64,000 bases of DNA from Sediminibacterium ginsengisoli (GCF_900167075.1 NZ_FUWH01000012.1:1-64000), one strand, 5' to 3'. Positions 1 through 8,719 are shown, counted from the first letter of the stretch. Notes: generated from the sequence alone by a model not told the origin. Translations and numbers: made by a program.

Positions 1-273
1 AGCGGGATTGATATCCGATAGCCGCTTACTGATTGAATTATAGCGGATGCTTTTCTTTTGGAAATTTTGATTGATTGAAGCAAACAATAATGTTTCGTAG
101 GCCGACTCCATCGTTCTGAGGCTATTGTCCTTATGACTAATCAAACAGTGAAGTAACAATTTGAAAATAACCTCGGCCTGTAACTTCTTCGAAAAGATAT
201 CAACTTCCGTCTCTGCAGCCAGCTCTACCAGCATATCCGAAGGAATTAACGACAAAACTTTATCAAGGAACAT
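1..273 (-). CDS. IS4-family transposase, N-terminal part (cut by window edge)
   Basis: An ATG at 273 opens a frame that runs off the left edge without a stop, giving 91 residues. The protein begins MFLDKVLSLIPSDMLVELA and continues with a KLQAEVIFKLLLHCLI segment and SIRYNSISKRLSDINP. This layout (short helix, 'KLQ..V.FKLLL', then 'YNSI..RL..I') is what I know from the N-terminal domain of IS4-type transposases common in Bacteroidota. The catalytic DDE part would lie outside the window, so I cannot say if the element is intact. No terminal inverted repeat could be fixed with confidence in the 100 bases upstream of the start. Family assignment is from memory of the pattern; moderate certainty. 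Confidence 0.7.
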   Translation of the reverse strand, partial: MFLDKVLSLIPSDMLVELAAETEVDIFSKKLQAEVIFKLLLHCLISHKDNSLRTMESAYETLLFASINQNFQKKSIRYNSISKRLSDINPA

Positions 274-444
274 TCTTCCTTAACGTCTTTTACGCAATTT
301 ATTGTCTAATAGCAATAATTTATCTTTCGAACACCTGTGGTCAGGCGACCAACAGCGGCATCTACGGCTATGATCGCCCAGGCAAACCATTCAGAAGAAT
401 TGCATTACTCTGCCAGTAAAATCGTTACGATCAACTGACAACCA
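274..444. other. Intergenic stretch upstream of the transposase gene; nothing identified
   Basis: This stretch separates the transposase start from the palindrome cluster. It should contain the end of the insertion element and its promoter, but I see no convincing terminal repeat or promoter. No gene is supported here. Confidence 0.4.
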
Positions 445-500
445 AAAGACCCTACCAGTCTTTGCAGAGGCGCCTCTTTGGCTTCGGTGCCCAGCGAAGC
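445..500. repeat. Three adjacent small palindromes
   Basis: Three hairpin-forming units follow each other almost without gaps. At 445-463 AAAGAC and GTCTTT flank a 7-base loop. At 466-477 there is a perfect 12-base palindrome AGAGGCGCCTCT. At 481-500 GCTTCG and CGAAGC flank an 8-base loop. A fourth perfect palindrome GCGCCGGCGC lies at 549-558. Such packing is typical of REP-like or structured RNA elements rather than coding DNA. A 69-codon frame on the minus strand (391-600) runs through it; I do not call it a gene. Confidence 0.5.
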
Positions 501-570
501 GCAGGCAATCAAAATGATGCGCAGCACAGTTTGATAGAAGCCAAAGCAGCGCCGGCGCAAAGACGAGGCC

Positions 571-691
571 CAGCGGCCTGAGCGACACAGATGATAGCAC
601 CTACTTGAAGGTTGGAATTTATACGCAGTTCCAGAAATGGCAGATGCGCTGCGCTGAGTCCCCTTCGGGAGACATCAGCGAGAGACGATGA
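571..691 (+). repeat. Dispersed repeat, copy A (hairpin-bearing)
   Basis: This segment starts with cagcggcctgagcgacacag and ends in a hairpin at 652-680, where CGCTGA and TCAGCG enclose a core that reads gtccccttcgggagac. It matches a second copy at 2061-2187 in the same orientation. Shared blocks are the first 20 bases, 'cttgaagg', 'agaaat.gcag' and the hairpin, with divergence between. The two copies flank the transglutaminase-like gene. It is intergenic and has no coding capacity of its own. Confidence 0.65.
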
Positions 692-859
692 CCGGAAGCC
701 GTAAATTTACATAGACCTGCAAAACTGAACATAGTATTCAGGCCAGACCCGGCAATCAACAGCCAATAACTTTATAAAATCAAGCCTCCATTCCTGTAAC
801 ATTCCCACATCCTTTGCGTTCTATTTTAATTACTGCTTATTAAAATACCGCAACCAGCT

Positions 860-1996
860 ATGAAAAGGATCATACTCCTGTTAACCGCTTTCTGTTTTTA
901 CCAGACCTCATCTTTCGCTCAAAAAGGAATTCCTGTTATTAAAGCCGGCAGCAAGCAGGTCGATATCCGTCAGGATGGTGAAGTGACCAAAAATGCCTGG
1001 TCCATTGTTCCCGAAGAAAAGCTGGATGTATTTACCACTTCCGCCAGATACGTTACATTTTATACCGACATTGATTCCATCAGCTATACGGTAGATCCTA
1101 AAGTAGGCACCTATGATTTTATCATTTTGCTGAATGGAAAAGATTCTGCCCGTACCCGGATCAAATACCAGCCATCCAGGCTCGAGATGCTCAAAGGTGC
1201 GGAAGCTTACAACTATGACGACAAACGATTCATTCCCGAATTCTCTTATCAGTCGCAGGACAATCCCAACCTGGTCAGGATCCGGAAAGAGCTGAACCTG
1301 GATTCCATAGCCGGCAAGGGCGGTGAATTATCGAGGATCTTCAACCTGCTGCATTGGGTTCACCTGCTGGTGAAACATGATGGGAACAGCAATAACCCCA
1401 CACTTAAAAATGCCATTGACCTTATCAAGGTTTGCAAGGCCGAAAACCGCGGCGTAAACTGCCGTATGCTGGCTACCATTCTTAACGAGTGTTACCTGGC
1501 TATGGGTATCCAGTCGCGCTACATCACCTGCATGCCCAAAGAAACCAAATTCGACGACTGTCATGTGATCAATATGGTGTACAGTAAAGACCTGAACAAA
1601 TGGATCTGGATAGATCCCACTTTCGATGCGTATGTAATGGACAATCAGGGCAACCTGCTCGGCATCCAGGAGGTTCGCGAAAGACTGATCAAAGGCTTGC
1701 CGCTGGTGCTGAACGCCGATGCCAACTGGAACCGTGAAACACTGCAATCGAAAAAAGGTTACCTGGAAAACTATATGGCTAAAAACCTTTACCGCCTGCA
1801 GACGCCATTGATCAGCGAATATGATACTGAGACCTGGAAAAGCGGCAAGGAAGTGACCTATGTTGAACTCTTACCGCTCGATGGTATTGAACAGGCTCCG
1901 CAAAAACTGGAGCAGACCAATAACCAGACAGGGGTTAAGTTCACTTATTATAAAACCAATAACCCCGCGCTTTTCTGGACGAAGCCGGTGAAATAA
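860..1996 (+). CDS. Secreted transglutaminase-like protein
   Basis: A 378-residue protein with an N-terminal signal peptide (MKRIILLLTAFCFYQTSSFA, cleavage expected before QK). The C-terminal half carries a transglutaminase/protease-like core with the expected Cys-His-Asp order: Cys201 in 'GVNCRMLATIL', His235 in 'CHVINMVY' and Asp252 in 'WIDPT'. These match the catalytic triad of the transglut_core fold, so the enzyme is probably active as a peptidase, amidase or transglutaminase in the periplasm or at the surface. The natural substrate cannot be read from the sequence. Residues 22-150 are not recognised. The gene stands alone and is bracketed by two copies of a dispersed repeat (571-691 and 2061-2187). 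The start is the only ATG followed by a proper signal peptide. Confidence 0.85.
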   Translation: MKRIILLLTAFCFYQTSSFAQKGIPVIKAGSKQVDIRQDGEVTKNAWSIVPEEKLDVFTTSARYVTFYTDIDSISYTVDPKVGTYDFIILLNGKDSARTRIKYQPSRLEMLKGAEAYNYDDKRFIPEFSYQSQDNPNLVRIRKELNLDSIAGKGGELSRIFNLLHWVHLLVKHDGNSNNPTLKNAIDLIKVCKAENRGVNCRMLATILNECYLAMGIQSRYITCMPKETKFDDCHVINMVYSKDLNKWIWIDPTFDAYVMDNQGNLLGIQEVRERLIKGLPLVLNADANWNRETLQSKKGYLENYMAKNLYRLQTPLISEYDTETWKSGKEVTYVELLPLDGIEQAPQKLEQTNNQTGVKFTYYKTNNPALFWTKPVK

Positions 1997-2060
1997 TCCT
2001 GTTTTATTAGTCCTGCATATGTTGATCGCCATCCGGTTGTTGGTTGCGTGACATAAGGTT

Positions 2061-2187
2061 CAGTGGCCTGAGCGACATAGAGCCCTCCCGCTTGAAGGCT
2101 GAAATCAATTTATAAACAGCTTTAGAAATAGCAGGCGCGTGCTTCGCTGAGTCCCCTCCGGGAGACCTCAGCGAAGACCAAAATCGG
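2061..2187 (+). repeat. Dispersed repeat, copy B (hairpin-bearing)
   Basis: Second copy of the element at 571-691, same orientation, 1.49 kb away. Its hairpin is the better of the two: CTTCGCTGAG at 2142-2151 pairs perfectly with CTCAGCGAAG at 2167-2176, and inside it TCCC (2152-2155) pairs with GGGA (2160-2163), leaving a short asymmetric bulge. Compensatory-looking differences between copies keep the stem. The rest of 1997-2268 holds no gene. Confidence 0.65.
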
Positions 2188-2268
2188 TACGGTTAACTAC
2201 AGAATTGAAACCTCCCAAACAGTTAAGGTTAATCACAGCATTGTATTAGAAAATGCAAACTATTTGTT

Positions 2269-3048
2269 TCAGATAATATCAAACACCCATCCGCTTCTGT
2301 TCGCCTGCCAGTAATCAAGCAGGACCTTCAGCAGTGCAGCGTTATTCTCCATCGCAGCAAAACAATCATTGCGCACAGACGCCACGTATTGTTCCGCAGA
2401 AGGCAAAAGATGCTTGTTGCGTTTTTCCGCTTCGCGGATATATTGCCTGAACTGGTTCACAAAAGCTGCGGGCTTGCCGTTTGCATCGTAATAATTCTCA
2501 AAAATAGCTTCAAAGCAAAATGCTTCCGCCAGGGTCATGTTCTTTTTGAATCCTGCGTTTCTGACCCCGTTCAGGTTGATGCAGATAAAAGAACGAACCG
2601 ATGAATCCGCATTCATTCCATCACAATAAAAGAACCGGGCGGCTACCTGCATGAGTTCGGTTCGGGTAAATGCCGTACGATCAAACCGGGTTTTCAGAAA
2701 CGGGGCTGCTAATGCTGAAAAAGATGACATAAAAACCGCATCTTTTTTTAATTCAGCCGCGTACAAACGATTGATCCGGTTAGTATCCGGGTAAAACTTT
2801 TCATATTTATTCTGGAAATCCGTTCTGGAAAGCAGGTAACGGAAACGGCGCGGGTACCTGGCTATGGCCCGGCCCAACGGATCCGTTACACCAGGCCGGA
2901 TCTCGGGTGAAACCCCGAGATATTGCTCGCCGGCTTCATGGTACATACGCATATCAAGCCGGAAATAAGCCGCCGGATCAGGCTGACCGCAACCGGTTAT
3001 GATGGTTCCGGTATACAGTAATACTAAAAAGCTGATTCTTTTGATCAT
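2269..3048 (-). CDS. Lipoprotein of unknown function
   Basis: The frame is open from 3210, but the convincing start is the ATG at 3048 (MIKRISFLVLLYTGTIITGC), because it opens directly with a lipoprotein signal peptide ending in the lipobox ITGC followed by GQPD. That gives 259 residues, exported and lipid-anchored. The mature part is largely helical in appearance, with 'GVTDPLGRAIARYPRRFRYLL' type basic stretches, and matches no family I recognise. A TAGTTTTG element on the minus strand at 3063-3070 is a fair -7 promoter 15 bases upstream, which supports this start. It is divergently arranged with a membrane-anchored winged-helix regulator that starts about 110 bases away, so that regulator may control it; this is inference. 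Confidence 0.7.
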   Translation of the reverse strand: MIKRISFLVLLYTGTIITGCGQPDPAAYFRLDMRMYHEAGEQYLGVSPEIRPGVTDPLGRAIARYPRRFRYLLSRTDFQNKYEKFYPDTNRINRLYAAELKKDAVFMSSFSALAAPFLKTRFDRTAFTRTELMQVAARFFYCDGMNADSSVRSFICINLNGVRNAGFKKNMTLAEAFCFEAIFENYYDANGKPAAFVNQFRQYIREAEKRNKHLLPSAEQYVASVRNDCFAAMENNAALLKVLLDYWQANRSGWVFDII

Positions 3049-3062
3049 ATGATTGTTTTGTC

Positions 3063-3070
3063 CAAAACTA
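3063..3070 (-). promoter_or_regulatory. Candidate -7 element for the 2269-3048 lipoprotein gene
   Basis: Minus strand reads TAGTTTTG, matching the Bacteroidota consensus TAnnTTTG, 15 bases before the chosen ATG. No clear -33 element was found. Confidence 0.45.
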
Positions 3071-3100
3071 TTGCTGCACAAAGCCAGATCACATATGGAA

Positions 3101-3108
3101 TAGCTTTG
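3101..3108 (+). promoter_or_regulatory. Candidate -7 element for the winged-helix regulator
   Basis: Plus strand TAGCTTTG matches TAnnTTTG. A transcript would start near 3115, which argues against the earliest in-frame start at 3116 and for the ATG at 3143 or 3161. Confidence 0.45.
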
Positions 3109-3160
3109 GAAAAGGTTGGGAAAACCTTTGTATTCGTTAATTATGCTGTATTTTTCATGT

Positions 3161-3697
3161 ATGAGATTCAACCGGCGATTCGAGATAGATGTTAACAGGA
3201 ACCAGGTCACCGACCTGCAGCTGAACCGTGAAATAAAGCTTGAGCCCCGAGTTATGAAAGTGCTTCAATACCTGCTGGATAAAAAAGGTCAGGTGGTTAC
3301 ACGCGAAGAACTGGCAGAAACGATCTGGGATAATTACGGGGGCGCAGAAGATGCACTGACCCAGGCGATCTCGGTATTGAGAAAAACACTGGATGATGCC
3401 GGCAAGGAACTCATCCGAACCGTTCCCAAAAAAGGATATATCCTGGAAGAAACCATAACGGATTCCGGTGAGTTCACCTCAGAACAAACGGTACAGAAAC
3501 AAAATCCGCGGCTTTACTGGGTTGCAGGACTGGTGATCCTTGCTATGCTGGCCGGGATTATTTATTCCAACCTGCGTTCACGCGCTTCAGGACATGACAA
3601 TGCTGAGCCACAGGCGGATTCGCAGACCATCCAGCGCGAAAGGGAACAGAATCAATATTACGGATCTGAAAAGGATACTATACCACCGGCCCGCTAA
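3161..3697 (+). CDS. Membrane-anchored winged-helix transcription regulator (ToxR/CadC-like)
   Basis: With the start at 3161 (MRFNRRFEIDVNRNQV) the protein has 178 residues; 3143 is a possible alternative start. Residues about 5-97 form an OmpR/PhoB-type winged helix: 'LEPRVMKVLQYLLDKKGQVVTREELAETIWD' then 'ALTQAISVLRKTLDD' as recognition helix and 'IRTVPKKGYIL' as the wing. One membrane segment follows at 118-137 (LYWVAGLVILAMLAGIIYSN), then a polar tail of about 40 residues. There is no receiver domain, so this is a one-component regulator with a cytoplasmic DNA-binding head and a short periplasmic tail, as in ToxR or CadC. The tail is too short for a known sensor domain. It is divergent from the lipoprotein gene at 2269-3048, its likeliest target. 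Confidence 0.8.
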   Translation: MRFNRRFEIDVNRNQVTDLQLNREIKLEPRVMKVLQYLLDKKGQVVTREELAETIWDNYGGAEDALTQAISVLRKTLDDAGKELIRTVPKKGYILEETITDSGEFTSEQTVQKQNPRLYWVAGLVILAMLAGIIYSNLRSRASGHDNAEPQADSQTIQREREQNQYYGSEKDTIPPAR

Positions 3698-3714
3698 TCC
3701 GGAAAGGTTATCAG

Positions 3715-6132
3715 TTAATTACCAGGCACGGCATTGTACATTTCATTGTTCTCTTCCTTTTTCCGGATACCGAAATTATAACGGAAGTTGATCCCTACCC
3801 TTCTCGTATCTCCCATCCGCGAACCATTTGCGTTTACAGAGCCCTGTTTAATGGTGAAATCATTTTTGTTGGTATAGAAGATGTCATTCACACTCAGTGT
3901 TACAATCAGCTTATCCTTCATGAATTTCCTGTTGACACTCGCATGCAGCGCACCGAAAGAACCCAGTTCATAAAACTGCTGCTGCCCTTTCAACCGTAAA
4001 AATCCGTTAAGTGTTGCTACAGATTTCTTTCCAAGTTTCAGGGAATGATAAGTGAAGAATGTCCAGGTGCCTCGCTTGAAGGCAAGCGGTTTATTCTCAT
4101 ACAACCCCTGGTAATCATTATGATTATACTGGGCACCGGCCACAAAGAAATATTTCCCGCCGGGAGGTAATGCACCCATTGCACGGAAATACCATTCCTT
4201 GCTTTTACCAAGATTGTCATAGGTCCGGTAAGCCATACTCTGACTGGTGTCTGACTGGTAAACAACATTGGTAAAAATGTCTTTGGTATCGTTGAGACCT
4301 ATTGCCAGTATCGGCTGTTCATTCACGCTGATATTGGCTTCATAGTTTCCTGTAAACTGCGGACGAAGGCCGGGATTTCCCGTTTCTGTCAGGTATTCAT
4401 CCACATAACGTCTGAAAGGATTCAGCTGATCGTAAGACGGCCTGCTGATGCTCCTGCGGTAGATCAGGTATGCCCGCATGGGATAGCCGGCAATGGATAC
4501 CAGGTTCTTGCTGAGGTATACAAACGGAAAAAGATCTGTACGGTGTATATTGAAGGATGTATCGCCGGGCACTACCTGTCGCCCCATCATATTTGTATTC
4601 TCCACACGCGTTCCGAACTTGATCACGAAATCTTTTCCCAGTGTCTGTGCGCCCTGTACATACAGCGAGTTGATCGCCTCATTGTAGCGGAAGGTATTGG
4701 TGCGCGAGGCATCTTTTATCCTGCTGCCTCCGGTTCCACGAAAATAGGCTGTAGCATTCTCATAGCCGTAGATGGCAGACTGAAGACCGGTTTCAAAAGT
4801 GAACCTGTTCCTCAGCTTCAGTTTCAGATCAGTACGTGCCCTGAAATAAGTACGGTGACTGTTCACATTACCATCACCTGCAGTTACAGTAGCAACCGGG
4901 AGGGTATAACTGGTAGAAAAAGCCTGGTCCGATTTTGTATCTGTACGTATCAGGAACAGACCATTGGTCCACTCTGAGCCGGTTGAATCAATTTTATATT
5001 TCGATTCAAGTCCTGCACTCACGGATAAGTTGTTCCCGTTATTATTTACAAGATTCAGACTGCTGCTGAGGTTTTGTGCAGTACTGATCTTGCTGATATC
5101 GTTCCTGTTCTCGGAACGGGTGCGGTTGTTGTTATAGTTCAGCGATGCATCGCCCGTGATCTGCCATTTTTTATTGAGTTCCACAGTAAGCTCGTACGAA
5201 GTGTATGCATTGTTGCCGGGGTAACGCGTAAATGCGTTTTGTTTCAGTACCGAATCCGGTGCAAAAAAACGATCCGTTACGATCTGGTCATAACTGTCGC
5301 GGCGGCCTGCATTCAACGTAAAGGAAGAAGAAGTTTTCCCGTTATTATTATTCAGCGTGAAGCCCAGGAACTGGTTGCCATATCTTCCCTGCTGCACACC
5401 GGCGGTTATGCTTCCCGTCATCCCGATCTTCACCCCTTTCTTTAATACAACATTCACGATACCACCACTTGCCGTTGCTTCATATTTTGCTGAGGGCGAT
5501 CGTACGATCTCTATTTTGGCGATTGCATTCGGTGGCAGGTTTTTAAGTATTGTGGCAATATCGGCGGCACTCATACGCATATCACGGCCGTTGATCTGCA
5601 CGGAAGCAGGCGTCATACTGCTGATATAAATATTTCCGTCCTGATCAACAAAAAGCCCCGGTGTTTTTTCAATGATCTCATAACCACTTGCGGAAGTGGC
5701 AGCGATCGGTTCGGGATCCATTACCGTTTTATCATCTTCCTGCCGCATCAGCGGCCTGCGCGATGTTGTTACGGTAACCGATTCCAGTGCTTTTACCGCA
5801 GATTCCATGTTAAGTGCAAGCCGGGTAGAGGTGCCGTTGAACGTGATGCCCTTGTTCAGCGGCAGGTAATTGACGGCAGAAACGGAGAACAGGTATTGCC
5901 CCGCAGCAAGTGCAAATGAAACATATCCGCTGCTATCCGCTGTTTTGCTCGCCACCAGCGAACTGTCGAACCGGTTTTTTACGATGATGGAAGCAAAAGG
6001 AACCGGTTCATTTGCCGGGCCGGTCACTTTGATCTGAATCTGCTGTGAGAATACGATGGTTGCAAACAGGCAACATAATGCCAGCAGCGATAGTTTGGTA
6101 CAGGGTAAGTTGATAAGCATAGTTGGGAACAT
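3715..6132 (-). CDS. Outer-membrane beta-barrel receptor (TonB-dependent receptor-like)
   Basis: An 805-residue outer-membrane protein. A signal peptide ends near 'CCLFATIVFSQ' (start 6132; the ATG at 6120 would serve equally well). Residues about 30-115 form a carboxypeptidase-regulatory-like beta-sandwich ('VPFASIIVKNRFDSSLVASK ... GYVSFALAAGQYLFSV'). A plug-like domain follows at about 130-235 with 'VQINGRDMRMSAADIATILK' and 'IEIVRSPSAKYEATASGGIV'. The rest is barrel strands, ending in 'VGINFRYNFGIRKKEENN'. This is the OMP_b-brl_3 type of family, distinct from SusC, and no SusD partner is adjacent, so it is not a polysaccharide utilisation locus. Substrate unknown. It ends 17 bases from the convergent regulator gene. 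Confidence 0.85.
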   Translation of the reverse strand: MFPTMLINLPCTKLSLLALCCLFATIVFSQQIQIKVTGPANEPVPFASIIVKNRFDSSLVASKTADSSGYVSFALAAGQYLFSVSAVNYLPLNKGITFNGTSTRLALNMESAVKALESVTVTTSRRPLMRQEDDKTVMDPEPIAATSASGYEIIEKTPGLFVDQDGNIYISSMTPASVQINGRDMRMSAADIATILKNLPPNAIAKIEIVRSPSAKYEATASGGIVNVVLKKGVKIGMTGSITAGVQQGRYGNQFLGFTLNNNNGKTSSSFTLNAGRRDSYDQIVTDRFFAPDSVLKQNAFTRYPGNNAYTSYELTVELNKKWQITGDASLNYNNNRTRSENRNDISKISTAQNLSSSLNLVNNNGNNLSVSAGLESKYKIDSTGSEWTNGLFLIRTDTKSDQAFSTSYTLPVATVTAGDGNVNSHRTYFRARTDLKLKLRNRFTFETGLQSAIYGYENATAYFRGTGGSRIKDASRTNTFRYNEAINSLYVQGAQTLGKDFVIKFGTRVENTNMMGRQVVPGDTSFNIHRTDLFPFVYLSKNLVSIAGYPMRAYLIYRRSISRPSYDQLNPFRRYVDEYLTETGNPGLRPQFTGNYEANISVNEQPILAIGLNDTKDIFTNVVYQSDTSQSMAYRTYDNLGKSKEWYFRAMGALPPGGKYFFVAGAQYNHNDYQGLYENKPLAFKRGTWTFFTYHSLKLGKKSVATLNGFLRLKGQQQFYELGSFGALHASVNRKFMKDKLIVTLSVNDIFYTNKNDFTIKQGSVNANGSRMGDTRRVGINFRYNFGIRKKEENNEMYNAVPGN

Positions 6133-6423
6133 GAACGGGCCAGGCGTCTAAATGTTACAGCAGCCGTCATGTTTCGGCAATATAGGAGTGTTTCCGGGAA
6201 AATATTCTTATCTCTACGTTAAAAGCAATGGTTACACTGTCTATATATGTAAGGGTCAATTAAATATATTTGTTTCATGAGTCGGCACAGTTGATGCTGG
6301 CGCGTATATCTCTTAGGCAGATTTAGAATTGCGCTTTACACAAAACCAGGAGTGCTCTTCTATAAAACAAGCTATAAGTGCACCTTTTCGCGGTTCATTA
6401 TGAAATTGCAAAGAACAGAATGG
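6133..6423. other. Intergenic stretch between receptor and hemN; no gene seen
   Basis: About 290 bases between two minus-strand genes. It should hold the receptor promoter, but no TAnnTTTG is well placed on the minus strand. A plus-strand TATATTTG at 6265-6272 points away from the receptor, antisense to hemN, and has no gene behind it. Confidence 0.35.
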
Positions 6424-7797
6424 CTAAACCGCTTTGCTGAATGCCGGTGCTGCATTGGATGACAATGCACGCAAAAGATGCAGGTCAAACGCCCGGCATA
6501 CATTCCTGATGAAATGCCGGCCCGTCTCTGTTAGTTTCACATTATCATCTTCCCAGTTGATCAACCCGTTGCGCTGCAATTCTGCCAGTTCCGGCAAAGT
6601 AAATTCTTCCATTGAGGCTTTATCTGCTTCCCGTAAAACTGTTTTACCACGGCAGCTGATATCCAGTATATATTGTTTGAATGATTTGTCTTCCTCATCC
6701 AGGAAGTAGCCTTTGGTCACCGGTAACCTGTCTGCCTCCAGCTGCCTGTAATAGTCCTGAAGATTTTTCTCATTCTGTGCATAGGCATTCCCCGTATCGC
6801 TGATAGCTGATACGCCCAGCCCGAGCAGCATGCCTGTCTGCTGTTCTGTGTAACCCATGAAATTCCTGTGCAGCCTGCCCTGCTCCCACGCTTCATAAAG
6901 TGCCTCGTCCGGAAGTGCAAAATGATCCATACCGATATCAGTATATCCATGTTGCACAAAACAGGCTTTAGCCGCCTGGTATAATTCCATTTTAAGTGAA
7001 GCCGGCGGCAGGTCATTTTCATCAAAGAGACGCTGGGCTTTGCTGGTCCAGGGCACGTGCGCATAGCTGTAAAAAGCAATGCGGTCAGGTGCCAGTGTAA
7101 GGCTCTGCTCCAGGGTTTGCTGCATCGATGCATGCGTTTGCAGCGGCAATCCGTAGATCAGGTCAAAATTCACGGAAGTATAACCGATCTCACGCGCATC
7201 TTCAACAGCGCGTTTTACATTTTCAAACGGTTGTATACGGTTGATCACACGTTGCACTTCCGGGTCAAGATCCTGCACACCATAACTCACGCGTCTGAAT
7301 CCCAGGTTGTATAACTTTTGCAGGTGTTCCTTTGTGGTATTGTTGGGATGACCTTCAAAACTGAATGTATGTTCTTCATGAATGATCACATCATCCAGTA
7401 TCGGGATGAGCAGCAATTCCAGGTTTTCAGGAGAAAAAAAAGTAGGTGTGCCGCCGCCGAGGTGGAGTTCGCGCAGTATCGGTTTTTCCGGCATCTGACT
7501 GCGGTAAAGCTGCCACTCTTTCAATACAGCCAATATATACCTGTCTTCCACATGATGCGAAACACTGATCTTTTTATTACAGCCGCAATAGGTACATAAT
7601 GATTCACAGAAAGGCAGGTGAATATAAAGGCTGATGCCCTCCCGGCTGCCGGATTCTGTTAATCTTTCGTTTACAAGCGACTGCCACCGGTTAACATCCA
7701 ATCCGTCCTGCCAGTGCGGAACGGTTGGATAACTGGTATAACGCGGAACAGGGATATTATAACGTTGCAACAGTGCTTCTGGTACGGCTGAATTCAT
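6424..7797 (-). CDS. hemN: Oxygen-independent coproporphyrinogen III oxidase
   Basis: Radical-SAM enzyme of haem synthesis that decarboxylates coproporphyrinogen III to protoporphyrinogen IX without oxygen. The start at 7797 (MNSAVPEALLQRYNIPVPRY) gives 457 residues, the usual HemN length; the frame is open further upstream but that part is not conserved. The N-terminal 'YNIPVPRYTSYPTVPHW' is characteristic of true HemN rather than HemW. The cluster cysteines are Cys64, Cys68 and Cys71 with Cys73, in the CX3CX2CXC arrangement (FCESLCTYCGC). 'ELHLGGGTPTF' is the SAM-binding glycine motif. It is followed by nothing on the same strand for 290 bases and preceded 86 bases upstream by an AraC-type regulator. 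Confidence 0.93.
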   Translation of the reverse strand: MNSAVPEALLQRYNIPVPRYTSYPTVPHWQDGLDVNRWQSLVNERLTESGSREGISLYIHLPFCESLCTYCGCNKKISVSHHVEDRYILAVLKEWQLYRSQMPEKPILRELHLGGGTPTFFSPENLELLLIPILDDVIIHEEHTFSFEGHPNNTTKEHLQKLYNLGFRRVSYGVQDLDPEVQRVINRIQPFENVKRAVEDAREIGYTSVNFDLIYGLPLQTHASMQQTLEQSLTLAPDRIAFYSYAHVPWTSKAQRLFDENDLPPASLKMELYQAAKACFVQHGYTDIGMDHFALPDEALYEAWEQGRLHRNFMGYTEQQTGMLLGLGVSAISDTGNAYAQNEKNLQDYYRQLEADRLPVTKGYFLDEEDKSFKQYILDISCRGKTVLREADKASMEEFTLPELAELQRNGLINWEDDNVKLTETGRHFIRNVCRAFDLHLLRALSSNAAPAFSKAV

Positions 7798-7882
7798 ACT
7801 GCAAAAATCCGTTGTAACTACGGTCCTGAATATGACGAGGATCAGCCCGGCAGCTGTTTTACAGCGGCATAACAAAGATTAC

Positions 7883-8719
7883 TCAGATCAGACTACCCGG
7901 TTCGCCCAGGCCATGGATCTGCGCGCCGCTGGTGAGCATCGCCTGTGGAATCACGCCGGAAAATGTTTTGAACTCGCGGATCAGGTGCGCCTGGTCTGCA
8001 TAACCCATTGTGTACGAAAGTCCGGCCCAGCCGCCCGCCCGGTCAAGTTGTTTGATAGAGCGGAAGGTATTTCTGAAACGGATGATGCGGCCGTAAGTCT
8101 TAGGGCTGATCCCGATCGTATTGCGGAAACTGCGCTGGAGCTGGCGCATGCTTACATAAACGGATTCACTTACCTGCTCAACAGAAATATCCCCTTTGGC
8201 CGAACGGATGAGTTTGGCAGCTTCCATGATATAGTTATGCTCCATCCTGCTTCTGCATAAATACGACCTGAGAAAACTTTCTGTAATGGCTACGAGTTCC
8301 TGCAGCTCCTCTACGCCTGTCAGCTTTTCTGCAAATTCATTTGCAGCATTACCGATGATATTTTCGAGCGGGGTGAAATCACTGAAGATCGTTGCTGCCG
8401 GGATATTGAAAAGAAGATGGAAGGTTTCCGGCTTCAGCCTGATGCCGAATTTGCGCGCATTGCCGGTGCAACGCCATAAGACCGGATCCTGGTAAACGCC
8501 GGCCAGGAAAATATGCGGCAACTTCTGCCATTCATGATTCACTGATACTTCACAACAACCATCATCCACCAGCACAAGAATTTCCAGCATGCCCAATGGC
8601 AGGCAGCGTTGTGCGGGCGACCGATCACCGGTACTACCGCCGAACGACTGGATCCAGTAACAGTCGATATAATCCTGCAGGTAAACAGATGGTTTTATTT
8701 CCCGGTAAGAAATATTCAT
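7883..8719 (-). CDS. AraC-family transcription regulator
   Basis: 278 residues. The N-terminal 150 or so residues ('KPSVYLQDYIDCYWIQS', 'RCLPLGMLEILVLVDD') match the sensor-like domain seen in many Bacteroidota AraC proteins that begin 'P...L...I..YW'. The C-terminal 100 residues hold the double helix-turn-helix: 'ISVEQVSESVYVSMRQLQRSFRN', then 'GISPKTYGRIIRFRNTF' and 'GYADQAHLIREFKTFSGVIP', the AraC signature. Ligand and targets are not visible. It lies upstream of hemN on the same strand with an 86-base gap; co-transcription is possible but not shown. Confidence 0.88.
   Translation of the reverse strand: MNISYREIKPSVYLQDYIDCYWIQSFGGSTGDRSPAQRCLPLGMLEILVLVDDGCCEVSVNHEWQKLPHIFLAGVYQDPVLWRCTGNARKFGIRLKPETFHLLFNIPAATIFSDFTPLENIIGNAANEFAEKLTGVEELQELVAITESFLRSYLCRSRMEHNYIMEAAKLIRSAKGDISVEQVSESVYVSMRQLQRSFRNTIGISPKTYGRIIRFRNTFRSIKQLDRAGGWAGLSYTMGYADQAHLIREFKTFSGVIPQAMLTSGAQIHGLGEPGSLI

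Noticed and set aside
391..600. 69-codon minus-strand frame ending in '...TGRVFWLSVDRNDFTGRVMQFF'
   Set aside because: It runs through palindromes and into repeat copy A, has no start or promoter support, and is rich in residues expected from a GC-rich structured DNA. Probably not a gene, although a conserved repeat protein cannot be excluded.
3715..6132. Polysaccharide utilisation locus around the beta-barrel receptor
   Set aside because: There is no SusD-like lipoprotein or glycoside hydrolase nearby, and the receptor belongs to the OMP_b-brl_3 type rather than SusC.
6265..6272. Plus-strand TATATTTG promoter-like element
   Set aside because: No plus-strand gene follows; an antisense or small RNA cannot be shown from sequence alone.
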